From: Candidatus Poseidoniales archaeon
GTDB lineage: Archaea > Thermoplasmatota > Poseidoniia > Poseidoniales > Poseidoniaceae
Length of the DNA: 6,017 bases
Direction: 5' to 3'
NCBI GenBank assembly: GCA_009887135.1
Contig: QXYA01000103.1
Coordinates: forward strand, 1,397-7,413
In this document: positions 1 through 6,017 of the stretch, one piece after another
Layout: each line of letters opens with the position of its first letter
How positions within the stretch are numbered: position 1 is the stretch's first letter
Notes under the pieces: generated by a model
The model's input: the letters and a program-made list of their open reading frames with translations, nothing else
Told to the model about the DNA's origin: nothing
Databases searched by the model: none
Program-made: the position numbers and the translations under genes

Positions 1-1544
1 TACTTCTTGCTATAGACGAATCACTGATTGAATTAATTTCATTTACAGCTCGACCAGGGATTCTTCATTGCAGTTTCATCGATGATCGAAACGGGGCAAC
101 AAGTGGTGATACTGCAACATTCACGCTCGAGGGATTAGATTCGGCTATCTTTGATGGTGCAGGACCTTCAGGCCTAGCATTGATCGGTGGGCCATGGCAT
201 GTTGATGATGTCATTGATGTCTCTCTGTTACTACGCAATCAGGGAAATACAACTGGCCAAGCTCATTTAGAAATACGTTCGAGTCTTGATGTCCTTGTCG
301 CAAACAGTTCCATCACCCTTGAACAGGGACAAGCAGGAGACATTGCCCTCTCATTTACGTTGACTGAATCTGGGCTTCAAGACTACAATTGGATGATACG
401 TTCTTCGGATGGAATCGTATTGAGTGGCCTAAATGGGACTTTTTCAATTGATGTCGCTGGAGAACAGGCCATGTTTGCAGAAGTCCTTGCTATCGAAAGT
501 CAAGGTGAAGTCACGATTGGATGGAATGTTTCGATTGACAACGGTGTTTCAAGGGAAGTGAAACTACGATACGGATATAGGATTTCAGGAACAGACGTAT
601 TTGTTTCAGAACAAATTGTAACCCTTGGTTCAGGAATTGTCTCTGGACAAACTCAGATCGGTGAAGTTCCAGGGACTGAGATTATTCTGAGAATGAGTCC
701 TGTTGGCTGGAGTGCTTCCACAAGTAGTTATATCGCCACAGCGAGCCTTTCTGGGGAAGAATCGATTTACTCTATGTCAATCAATGCCATGACCATCCCG
801 CGTCAATTACAAGAAGGCAGTATGGCTACTGTGACGCTTGATCTTGAAAACTCAGGCCAACTTACGGGTTCAACTGGAGAACTCCTCCTTATCGATTCAG
901 AGGGGACTGTGCTTGCCCAAACAACCTCTCAGGCCCTTTCAGCAGGCTCTACTTCCAAAGTAGATCTCTCATTCGAAGTACCGCTTGGGACTGAACTCCT
1001 CCTTACTGCACAGTGGACCTTTGACAATACTGTAATCGAATCCGAGAAGAGTTTCACTGTTGAATCCAAAGAAGTTGAAGAAGAAGGTTTTGAGATTCCT
1101 TGGGTTGCTCTCGGTGGTGGCATGGCGACTTCTGCCGCCATCATCTTAGTCCTTCATCTTCGACGAACATCAGAAACTGAAGTTGAAACGTCAGAAAAGA
1201 AAAAGAAGGAAAAGAAAAAGGTCGTTAAGAAAGAAGTTGAATCAGTAGAACGTTCATGTCCATCTTGTGATCGAACGCTACGAATTCCAGGTGACTATTC
1301 GGGGACTGTACGTTGTCCTGATTGCTCTGAGCGGTTCGAAGTCGAAGCGGAAATCGAGGAAGAGATTGAAGAAGAAATCGAAGAAGGCGATGATGATGAT
1401 ATCGAGGTCATTGAAACCCCTCCGGCTAAGGTTGAAATCGCTTGTCCAGAATGCTCCTCTACGTTGCGCGTACCTTCTGATTACGGCGGCTCTGTACGAT
1501 GCCCATCTTGCTCGACTGTATTTTCAGCAAGACAGAATGGATAA
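1..1544 (+). CDS. Membrane-anchored surface protein with Ig-like (CARDB-type) ectodomain and tandem cytoplasmic zinc ribbons, 5' partial
   Basis: The reading frame is open from base 3 with no stop, so the gene begins upstream of the window. The TTG at 180 is only an internal codon that could be mistaken for a start. The N-terminal part is beta-rich and Thr/Ser/Gly-rich. Repeated segments such as VSLLLRNQGNTTG (about 210-250) and VTLDLENSGQLTGSTG (about 830-880) look like CARDB-type Ig-fold repeats of archaeal surface proteins. A single hydrophobic helix (about 1101-1160, starting WVALGGGMA) is followed by RR, then a Lys-rich linker, which suggests ectodomain outside and C-terminus inside. The tail holds two zinc ribbons, each C-x2-C-x15-C-x2-C, at 1257-1325 and 1443-1511. 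An acidic Glu/Asp linker (about 1338-1416) separates them. The ribbons resemble the MJ0042-type zinc ribbon. Exact function is unknown; adhesion, or signalling from surface to cytoplasm, is possible. The architecture is confident, the role is not. Confidence 0.85.
   Translation, partial: LLAIDESLIELISFTARPGILHCSFIDDRNGATSGDTATFTLEGLDSAIFDGAGPSGLALIGGPWHVDDVIDVSLLLRNQGNTTGQAHLEIRSSLDVLVANSSITLEQGQAGDIALSFTLTESGLQDYNWMIRSSDGIVLSGLNGTFSIDVAGEQAMFAEVLAIESQGEVTIGWNVSIDNGVSREVKLRYGYRISGTDVFVSEQIVTLGSGIVSGQTQIGEVPGTEIILRMSPVGWSASTSSYIATASLSGEESIYSMSINAMTIPRQLQEGSMATVTLDLENSGQLTGSTGELLLIDSEGTVLAQTTSQALSAGSTSKVDLSFEVPLGTELLLTAQWTFDNTVIESEKSFTVESKEVEEEGFEIPWVALGGGMATSAAIILVLHLRRTSETEVETSEKKKKEKKKVVKKEVESVERSCPSCDRTLRIPGDYSGTVRCPDCSERFEVEAEIEEEIEEEIEEGDDDDIEVIETPPAKVEIACPECSSTLRVPSDYGGSVRCPSCSTVFSARQNG
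1257..1511 (+). repeat. Tandem zinc-ribbon duplication inside the surface-protein gene
   Basis: Two copies of a 23-residue zinc ribbon start 186 bases (62 codons) apart. Copy 1 (1257-1325) begins CPSC and ends CPDC; copy 2 (1443-1511) begins CPEC and ends CPSC. Both have 15 residues between the Cys pairs, with a shared R-[IV]-P-x-D-Y-x-G-[ST]-V-R core. All eight cysteines are present, so both copies should bind metal. The similarity points to an internal duplication separated by a low-complexity acidic linker. Confidence 0.85.
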
Positions 1545-1581
1545 CCACAATATTGAATCAAGATAGAGTGTAGGGTTTTCT

Positions 1582-2238
1582 ATGGCGGGTCATTTTCAAG
1601 AGTTTGAGGATGAATACCTCGAAACTATGTATGAATTCTATGAATCGGATCAACATTCACGAGTACGAACGGGGGATTTAGCTCAGCGTCTTGGCGTTTC
1701 TCCAGCTTCTGCAACCGAAATGATTCAACGATTATCTGTTAAAGGCTTCATCGATTATGTGCGATATAAGGGCGCTCAATTAACTGAGAAAGGTTTGATT
1801 CATGGTCGAACGATGAAACGACGGCATCGTCTGGCAGAAGTTCTGCTTGAACGAATACCTTTTGATGGAAATCCACACGAAACAGCATGTCGTCTTGAGC
1901 ATGCTATTGATGATGACCTAGAAGTCGCATTGACCCTTTTACTTGGAGATCCAGTACTTGATCCAAGCGGAAGAGAGATACCGAAAGCGACTACTGAGAT
2001 CAGCGATAGAGTTTCATTAAAAATCAATCAATTTACCTCCCTTTCTTTGCTTGAAACAGGGCAAGAAGCATCCATTGTTGGTCTTCTTGCTTCTGAAGAC
2101 CTGGTTGGACTCTTTGGAGAACGTTTGGCAATCGGATCGGTGATCAAATCACTTGGTTCATCCCAATTCGATGCCAATGGATCAATCATCGAACTTGAAT
2201 CCGATATTTCGGATTCAATTATCGTGCGTTCCCATTGA
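1582..2238 (+). CDS. DtxR/MntR-family metal-dependent transcriptional regulator
   Basis: This 218-residue protein has the full three-part layout of the long DtxR-family members. Residues about 8-70 form a winged helix-turn-helix; RTGDLAQRLGVSPASATEMI (29-48) is the recognition region. Residues about 72-140 form the metal-binding and dimerisation domain. Residues about 151-218 look like a FeoA/SH3-like domain. Candidate metal ligands, aligned by eye to DtxR, are E11 (where DtxR has Met10 and MntR Asp8), H82, E86, H99, C103, E106 and H107. Cys at 103 resembles the iron-sensing DtxR/IdeR branch, whereas the acidic residue at 11 resembles MntR, so the metal cannot be settled by reading. It likely represses metal uptake genes when Fe2+ or Mn2+ is plentiful; no transporter target lies in this window. 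The ATG follows the previous gene by 37 bases, with a weak AGGG six bases before it. Confidence 0.93.
   Translation: MAGHFQEFEDEYLETMYEFYESDQHSRVRTGDLAQRLGVSPASATEMIQRLSVKGFIDYVRYKGAQLTEKGLIHGRTMKRRHRLAEVLLERIPFDGNPHETACRLEHAIDDDLEVALTLLLGDPVLDPSGREIPKATTEISDRVSLKINQFTSLSLLETGQEASIVGLLASEDLVGLFGERLAIGSVIKSLGSSQFDANGSIIELESDISDSIIVRSH
2195..2218. promoter_or_regulatory. Perfect 10-bp inverted repeat near the 3' end of the regulator gene
   Basis: The left arm TTGAATCCGA (2195-2204) and right arm TCGGATTCAA (2209-2218) are exact reverse complements around the spacer TATT. The element lies within the last codons of the DtxR-family gene and ends 84 bases before the start of the next gene. It could be a dimer-binding operator or an RNA hairpin. 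No T-run follows, so a classical terminator is unlikely. It could also arise from coding the repeated peptide ESD-I-SDS. The sequence symmetry is certain; the regulatory function is inferred. Confidence 0.4.
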
Positions 2239-2289
2239 GTCGTAAATCCAATCGATTTCCTTCCCTTAGAGGACGAACGCTTTTGACTC

Positions 2290-2315
2290 ATGTTCGCAAG
2301 GGATGTTCGTGAGCG
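2290..2315 (+). repeat. Two 13-base direct repeats overlapping a start codon
   Basis: ATGTTCGCAAGGG (2290-2302) is followed directly by ATGTTCGTGAGCG (2303-2315), matching at 10 of 13 positions including the first seven. The second copy carries the chosen start of the membrane-protein gene. The first copy's ATG is out of frame and reaches a stop at 2323-2325 after 11 codons. It is probably a small tandem duplication; an effect on start selection is speculative. Confidence 0.4.
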
Positions 2316-3811
2316 AGACAGTTGAATCATCCACACCCTCCGTTTTGGAGTCTCCTCTTTTGGAAAGAGAGCGTTTTCTGCTTTCCATCGATGACCAGAT
2401 TTTATCATCCGGATTACGTCTAACTCTGCTTCTTCCAATCTTCTCTCTCTTCATTTTGTTAGGTTCGTGGGCATACGAAGGAACTGACCCTAATTGGTGG
2501 GAATCAAGTATTGAACCCGCTCTTGGGCAATCATTTAGTTCCAGTTTGCTATTACTTGGTTCGATTGTAGGACTCGGTTGGTTACTTGTTCTGGGGATGC
2601 ATCGATACAGAATTTCGCTCTCTCATGCAGCTTTTACACAGGCCATTAAGCGCTCTCAAGAACAACACCAAAGCATCGAAGCATTGCACGGATATGATGG
2701 GATGGCTCATCGTATTCAAAGCCAAATACGGCTGCATTCACTCTCCTTTACGAGCGTTGTTCTCGGTTGCACTGGTCTTGGATTTGTTCTTCTCTTTGGA
2801 CTTGGTAATTCACTTGGTCGAAATATCTTCATCATGTCTTGGGGTTTGCATATGCTCGCACTTGGATTGCACATGTCAACAAGACAATACAGATTCAACA
2901 TGGTGAACAAATCTGGTTTACTCGATGCATTTGAAGCACCAGTTCACCCCTCGACGTTAGAGAGTGTTTTTGACGATATGATTCGAACACAATTAGATCC
3001 CTTGCTTCGCTCCAAATATGACCTCCTGATGCGTACTGTTCAAAGTCACGTCAAGCGTGGAGTTAAGCATGATTTTGCGCGAGAGAAAATTCTGATGACA
3101 CTGTATCGACATTACAACGGTATGGATTCTAAGACGATGAAACTTGAATTTGAAGAAGTCATTAAAGAAGCAGGAATACAAGCATTGCTGAATGAAGACT
3201 CATTCAGCCTTGAACTATGGCTTCAATTGATAGAGCATGCAAGAACTCAATGTCCAGCATTTTTCCGACTCGTCGATCGAATCGAACAGGATATGGAATT
3301 TGGAAGGCCATCTGCTCTGAAAGATCTCGTTTTCGAAGTCGATCTTGAAAATGTCGTAACGAAAAGAGCCAATTTGTTTGTCTTTATGCACAACCTTTCC
3401 AAAAAGAGCAAAACGGTTGTGTTCCGTGTTCAATCTCCTGATTTCCGTCCGCATGAAATTGCCATGCGCTATGAGCTTCAGCCTGGGAAAGAAGTCTGGT
3501 GGTCCTCTGAATCATTGCCGATTGCTGTAGAAGGAAACGAAGATGTTCTGGGGAAAATGACTGGACTTCTCAAGGATGGTACGATGGCCTGGCAGACTCT
3601 CTTGCCTGAGCGCTTTGGTGACGCAACAGTTTCTGTACGTTTGGAAGAACCGAGTGGAGACTTACTTATCGGTCGACAGATTAACGTCAACGTGCGTAAT
3701 GAATTCAGGACAAGATTGCGTCGCTCCATTTCAGTCACCAGTCAGTTGCTCGGTTCGTTGATTATTGGGTTTGGAGCAGTCCTTGAATTACTTGATATTT
3801 TCAACGTTTGA
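2303..3811 (+). CDS. Unrecognised five-helix membrane protein with large cytoplasmic region
   Basis: I do not recognise this 502-residue family. Hydrophobic helices are visible at residues about 38-58, 79-99, 146-168, 174-192 and 476-498. Positively charged flanks (HRYR at 100-103, RTRLRRS just before the last helix) suggest the N-terminus and the long region 193-475 are cytoplasmic. That region looks alpha-helical and charged to about 345. It then becomes beta-rich, with an alternating pattern (LFVFMHNLSKKSKTVVFRV, later ATVSVRLEEPSG and INVNVRNEF) that resembles an Ig-like or beta-sandwich fold. No catalytic motif, Walker motif or transporter signature is evident. The ATG is the first in frame after a stop at 2267. 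An out-of-frame ATG at 2290 opens only an 11-codon reading frame. The gene follows the metal regulator by 64 bases, so regulation by it is possible but not shown. Confidence 0.85.
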   Translation: MFVSETVESSTPSVLESPLLERERFLLSIDDQILSSGLRLTLLLPIFSLFILLGSWAYEGTDPNWWESSIEPALGQSFSSSLLLLGSIVGLGWLLVLGMHRYRISLSHAAFTQAIKRSQEQHQSIEALHGYDGMAHRIQSQIRLHSLSFTSVVLGCTGLGFVLLFGLGNSLGRNIFIMSWGLHMLALGLHMSTRQYRFNMVNKSGLLDAFEAPVHPSTLESVFDDMIRTQLDPLLRSKYDLLMRTVQSHVKRGVKHDFAREKILMTLYRHYNGMDSKTMKLEFEEVIKEAGIQALLNEDSFSLELWLQLIEHARTQCPAFFRLVDRIEQDMEFGRPSALKDLVFEVDLENVVTKRANLFVFMHNLSKKSKTVVFRVQSPDFRPHEIAMRYELQPGKEVWWSSESLPIAVEGNEDVLGKMTGLLKDGTMAWQTLLPERFGDATVSVRLEEPSGDLLIGRQINVNVRNEFRTRLRRSISVTSQLLGSLIIGFGAVLELLDIFNV

Positions 3812-3846
3812 ACACCTTTCTTGAATCCATAGGTTTGAAATGCAAA

Positions 3847-3862
3847 ACCACTACGCAGTGGT
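3847..3862. promoter_or_regulatory. Perfect 6-bp hairpin abutting the start codon of the coiled-coil gene
   Basis: ACCACT (3847-3852) and AGTGGT (3857-3862) are exact reverse complements around the loop ACGC. The right arm ends at the base immediately before the ATG at 3863, and it fills the place where a ribosome binding site would sit. In mRNA it could limit initiation; in DNA it could be an operator. No Shine-Dalgarno sequence is visible for this gene. Confidence 0.4.
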
Positions 3863-4867
3863 ATGTTGGGTTCCAAAGACCAAGCAGAAGAACGCCCAGA
3901 TGCTGAACTACGTGACCGCTTGCATGCTATGGAAGCAAAGGTCAGAAAGTTACGTGATGTCCGTAATAACTTCAGTTCTGACGCACGTTCTGCTGCAGAT
4001 CAACGCAATGCAGTCCAAGGTCAATACAAGGAACACAAGGAAAAGGTCGAACTTGTACTTGCGGAAGTAAAAACAATTCGTGCAGAAATCCGTTTGTTCA
4101 AAGAAAAGCGAAATGCAATCCAAGATCAAATCCGATCGATCATCGGCCAAGCAAAAGGACGACGTGGTGAGAAGAATCAGAAAAAGAGCGCAACAGCAGA
4201 ACACGCTCAACTAAAGCGTGATGTTACGAACCTGGAGAATCTCTACAATACGTCCGCAATGGGACCTAAGAAAGAAAAGGAAACGATGGAGAAAATCAAG
4301 CAGATGAGTCGCCGAATGGAAGAACTCTCTCCAGATGTTGAAGCATTTGAACTCGTTGCCGTCGATCTTGATGATCTCGATTCTGCAATTAAGACACTCA
4401 AGGCTGAAGCCGATGCTTCACACCAAGCAATGCTCGAAGCAGTTGGTCGTGCAGATGAAAAATCCAAAGAGGTTGATGAAGCCTTTTCTCACCGAGATTT
4501 CCTCAAAGCAGAAGGTGACCGACATCACAACGAATATGTCTTACTCCGTGGAAAAGCGGATGATACACACGCAAAAATCGATGAAATGATGACTGATGTT
4601 AACAAAGTCAGAGATGAACTCAACATGGCCCGAGAAGAGCGTAAATCGTGGATGACTGACCATAATGAAGCGGTTTCTAAGAGTCTAAAGACTGGAGCCG
4701 AATCTGAAGAAGTAGCAGAAGAATTGATTTCAAATCTCCTCGACAAAGGAACCCTTACCTTTGGTGGTATGGGTAACGAAGAAACGAGTACGAACTCTCC
4801 TCCTCCACGTCGTGGCGGTAAGAAGAAGATGCGTCGAGTGGACATGTCCGCTGGGCGCCGTCGCTGA
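3863..4867 (+). CDS. COG1340-like coiled-coil protein with basic C-terminal tail
   Basis: This 334-residue protein is almost entirely charged alpha-helix, with heptad-like spacing over residues about 14-95 and 113-285. It has no signal peptide or membrane segment. A central segment, LENLYNTSAMGPKKEKETM (124-142) followed by IKQMSRRMEEL, and the late LLDKGTLTFGGM (292-303), resemble patterns I recall from the archaeal coiled-coil family COG1340, which has no firmly assigned function. The tail, from about 313, is Pro-, Gly-, Arg- and Lys-rich and ends in RRR, so it could bind nucleic acid or another acidic partner. The ATG is the first in frame after a stop at 3836 and sits directly behind a small hairpin. 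The stop lies 5 bases before the nucleotidyltransferase start, so the two are probably cotranscribed. An SMC-like or cytoskeletal scaffold role is possible but unproven. Confidence 0.8.
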   Translation: MLGSKDQAEERPDAELRDRLHAMEAKVRKLRDVRNNFSSDARSAADQRNAVQGQYKEHKEKVELVLAEVKTIRAEIRLFKEKRNAIQDQIRSIIGQAKGRRGEKNQKKSATAEHAQLKRDVTNLENLYNTSAMGPKKEKETMEKIKQMSRRMEELSPDVEAFELVAVDLDDLDSAIKTLKAEADASHQAMLEAVGRADEKSKEVDEAFSHRDFLKAEGDRHHNEYVLLRGKADDTHAKIDEMMTDVNKVRDELNMAREERKSWMTDHNEAVSKSLKTGAESEEVAEELISNLLDKGTLTFGGMGNEETSTNSPPPRRGGKKKMRRVDMSAGRRR

Positions 4868-4872
4868 TTAGT

Positions 4873-5916
4873 ATGCTTGGAATCATTATGGCCGGTGGCC
4901 AAGGTTCTCGCCTAAGGCCAATTACTGATGCTCGACCTAAACCGATGGTTGAAGTTCTTGGACGACCAGTTATTGATTTTGTAAAAGATTCAATGATCCA
5001 AGGCGGTGTGGATTCGCTTATCGTTACCACTGGATATCGCGGAGAAATGCTTGCTGCACATGTTGAGGAGTGGAATACTGAATCTACTTCTGGACGTATC
5101 AATCAAGAGCATACACCAATGGGAACTGCTGGATCTGTTCGATTGCTTATGGATGAGATCAGGGATACTGTGATCATTGGTTCTGGAGATTCAGTGGCTT
5201 CTTTTGATGTTGCTTCTCTCCTCCAAGCTCACAAAGACAGCGGAGCAAAAGCAACAATGGCTCTTTGGGAAGTTGAAGATCCAAGTCCATTCGGTATTGT
5301 AGGTTTATCCAGTTCCAACGACGGTGAAGTCGATGGTGAATTACGAGAAGGATACATTCGAAAGTTCAAAGAAAAACCGACACCAGAAGAAGCATTTTCG
5401 AATGTGATCAATGCTGGATTATATATTCTTGAACCAGAAGTGATGGCTCTTGTTCCTGAAGGTGAAAAGTATGATTTCTCCAAAAACCTCTTTCCTCGCC
5501 TTTTAGAAATGGGTTGGCCGATGTATGCAAAAGCAATCGATGGCGTTTGGTTTGATGTTGGTTCTCCTAATGAACTCATCAGAGCACAACATGTTTTGAT
5601 TGAACAACGAAAGAGTCTACCATTTCCAATGCCGGACGGTATTGTCGATGGGAATGGTTCCTTTGTTTCGAATACTGCCCAGATCGGTTCAAATGTTGAA
5701 CTTCACAAATCAGTTGTCGCAACAAACTGCTCGGTAGGAGATGAATCTTCTCTGCGTGAAACTGTGCTCATGCAAGGTGCGAGGATCGGTTCGAATGTCT
5801 CACTTTCAGGATGTATTCTTTCACCAGGATCGGTTGTTGAAAACAATGTTTCTGCAACTGACCTTGTTCTTGGCGATGACGAGTGTTTGAAAGTTGACGA
5901 TAAACGCATCTTGTGA
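4873..5916 (+). CDS. Sugar-1-phosphate nucleotidyltransferase with left-handed beta-helix (COG1208 type)
   Basis: The enzyme transfers a nucleotide from an NTP to a sugar 1-phosphate, giving an NDP-sugar and pyrophosphate, in the cytoplasm. The N-terminal Rossmann-like domain (1-235) carries the signature GGQGSRLRPITDARPKPM (8-25), with Arg13 and Lys23. It also has MGTAGSVRLL (83-92), the metal-binding Asp in GSGD (D106), FKEKP (165-169), NAGLYILEP (180-188) and GVWFDVGSPNEL (224-235, with D228). Residues about 263-335 contain hexapeptide-like turns, including two IGSNV repeats at 271 and 305, typical of a left-handed beta-helix. At 347 residues it fits GDP-mannose pyrophosphorylase-like or glucose-1-phosphate thymidylyl/uridylyltransferase-like archaeal enzymes. 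The substrate cannot be decided by eye, so no gene symbol is given. It starts 5 bases after the coiled-coil gene, without a clear ribosome binding site. The product probably feeds surface glycan, N-glycan or lipid glycosylation. Confidence 0.93.
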   Translation: MLGIIMAGGQGSRLRPITDARPKPMVEVLGRPVIDFVKDSMIQGGVDSLIVTTGYRGEMLAAHVEEWNTESTSGRINQEHTPMGTAGSVRLLMDEIRDTVIIGSGDSVASFDVASLLQAHKDSGAKATMALWEVEDPSPFGIVGLSSSNDGEVDGELREGYIRKFKEKPTPEEAFSNVINAGLYILEPEVMALVPEGEKYDFSKNLFPRLLEMGWPMYAKAIDGVWFDVGSPNELIRAQHVLIEQRKSLPFPMPDGIVDGNGSFVSNTAQIGSNVELHKSVVATNCSVGDESSLRETVLMQGARIGSNVSLSGCILSPGSVVENNVSATDLVLGDDECLKVDDKRIL

Positions 5917-5935
5917 CCAAGTAGTAGGCATTGGT
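5916..5935. other. Short dyad after the nucleotidyltransferase gene
   Basis: ACCAA (5916-5920, sharing the last base of the stop codon) and TTGGT (5931-5935) are reverse complements around a 10-base loop, followed by TTCTAAT. It could be a weak transcription end or an element of the next promoter. Five-base arms with a long loop can occur by chance, so this is tentative. Confidence 0.15.
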
Positions 5936-5965
5936 TTCTAATACCCTCGCCATTTGTGAAACATC

Positions 5966-6017
5966 ATGTCAGCAAAGCGTACCTATGACCGGACGTGGGA
6001 AGAGATTGAAGCCATGC
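5966..6017 (+). CDS. Start of a downstream gene, 3' partial, product unknown
   Basis: An ATG at 5966 opens a frame that runs 17 codons to the right edge, reading MSAKRTYDRTWEEIEAM. It is the first start after an in-frame stop at 5957 and follows the nucleotidyltransferase stop by 49 bases on the same strand, as expected for the next gene of a compact genome. The visible part is hydrophilic, with no signal peptide. It is too short to assign a family, and a chance frame cannot be excluded. Confidence 0.55.
   Translation, partial: MSAKRTYDRTWEEIEAM

Noticed and set aside
180..182. TTG as start of the first gene
   Set aside because: The frame is open back to base 3 with beta-rich sequence continuing upstream, so the gene is simply cut by the window edge.
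1350..1410. Repetitive GAA/GAT-rich stretch as a possible microsatellite
   Set aside because: It encodes the acidic linker between the zinc ribbons and is imperfect; low-complexity coding explains it.
1548..1555. Palindrome CAATATTG before the DtxR-family gene, as TATA-like box or autoregulatory operator
   Set aside because: Eight bases of AT-rich symmetry are expected by chance, the match to an archaeal TATA box is poor, and no matching site is seen elsewhere in the window.
3840..4070. Alternative ATG and short reading frame starting before the coiled-coil gene
   Set aside because: It is out of frame with the charged coiled-coil product, its peptide has no recognisable features, and it overlaps a well-supported gene.
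4889..4901. Inverted repeat TGGCC-GGT-GGCCA at the start of the nucleotidyltransferase gene
   Set aside because: It encodes the obligatory Ala-Gly-Gly-Gln of the nucleotide-binding signature, so the symmetry is explained by the Gly-rich coding.
4525..5102. Minus-strand frames across the junction of the coiled-coil and nucleotidyltransferase genes
   Set aside because: They are antisense to two well-supported genes, and the peptides are Ser/Arg-rich with no recognisable motif, as expected from the reverse strand of coding DNA.

Overview
The window reads as an ordinary-looking chromosomal segment of a mesophilic archaeon. My best guess is a marine Thermoplasmata-like euryarchaeon (Marine Group II / Poseidoniales type), and this is inference. 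The support is an archaeal-style mix of families: a secreted CARDB-like protein with a C-terminal membrane anchor and zinc ribbons, a DtxR/MntR-type metalloregulator, a COG1340-like coiled-coil protein, and a COG1208-type sugar-nucleotidyltransferase. All genes lie on one strand with short gaps, base composition is moderate, and there are almost no convincing Shine-Dalgarno sequences before the starts. No rRNA, tRNA, CRISPR array, insertion sequence or integrase is visible.

Layout, all on the + strand. (1) The 3' part of a large surface protein, cut by the left edge, with extracellular Ig-like domains, one transmembrane helix and two cytoplasmic zinc ribbons (to 1544). (2) A DtxR-family metal-dependent repressor (1582-2238). 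(3) An unrecognised five-helix membrane protein with a large cytoplasmic part (2303-3811). (4) A long coiled-coil protein with a basic tail (3863-4867). (5) A nucleotidyltransferase with a C-terminal left-handed beta-helix (4873-5916). (6) The first 17 codons of another gene, cut by the right edge (5966 onward). Intergenic gaps are 37, 64, 51, 5 and 49 bases, so no stretch over 300 bases lacks a gene.

Genes 4 and 5 are separated by only 5 bases and are probably cotranscribed. The others may be read together or from short promoters in the gaps; I saw no TATA box good enough to call. The genes do not obviously form one pathway. The regulator probably senses Fe or Mn, the sugar-nucleotide enzyme feeds glycan or glycolipid synthesis, and the two membrane-associated proteins face the envelope.

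No clear new defence or mobile system is visible. The points most worth a second look are: a perfect 10-bp inverted repeat with a 4-base spacer in the 3' end of the regulator gene, upstream of the unknown membrane protein; a perfect 6-bp hairpin that ends exactly at the start codon of the coiled-coil gene; the membrane-anchored tandem zinc-ribbon architecture; and the unrecognised five-helix membrane protein.
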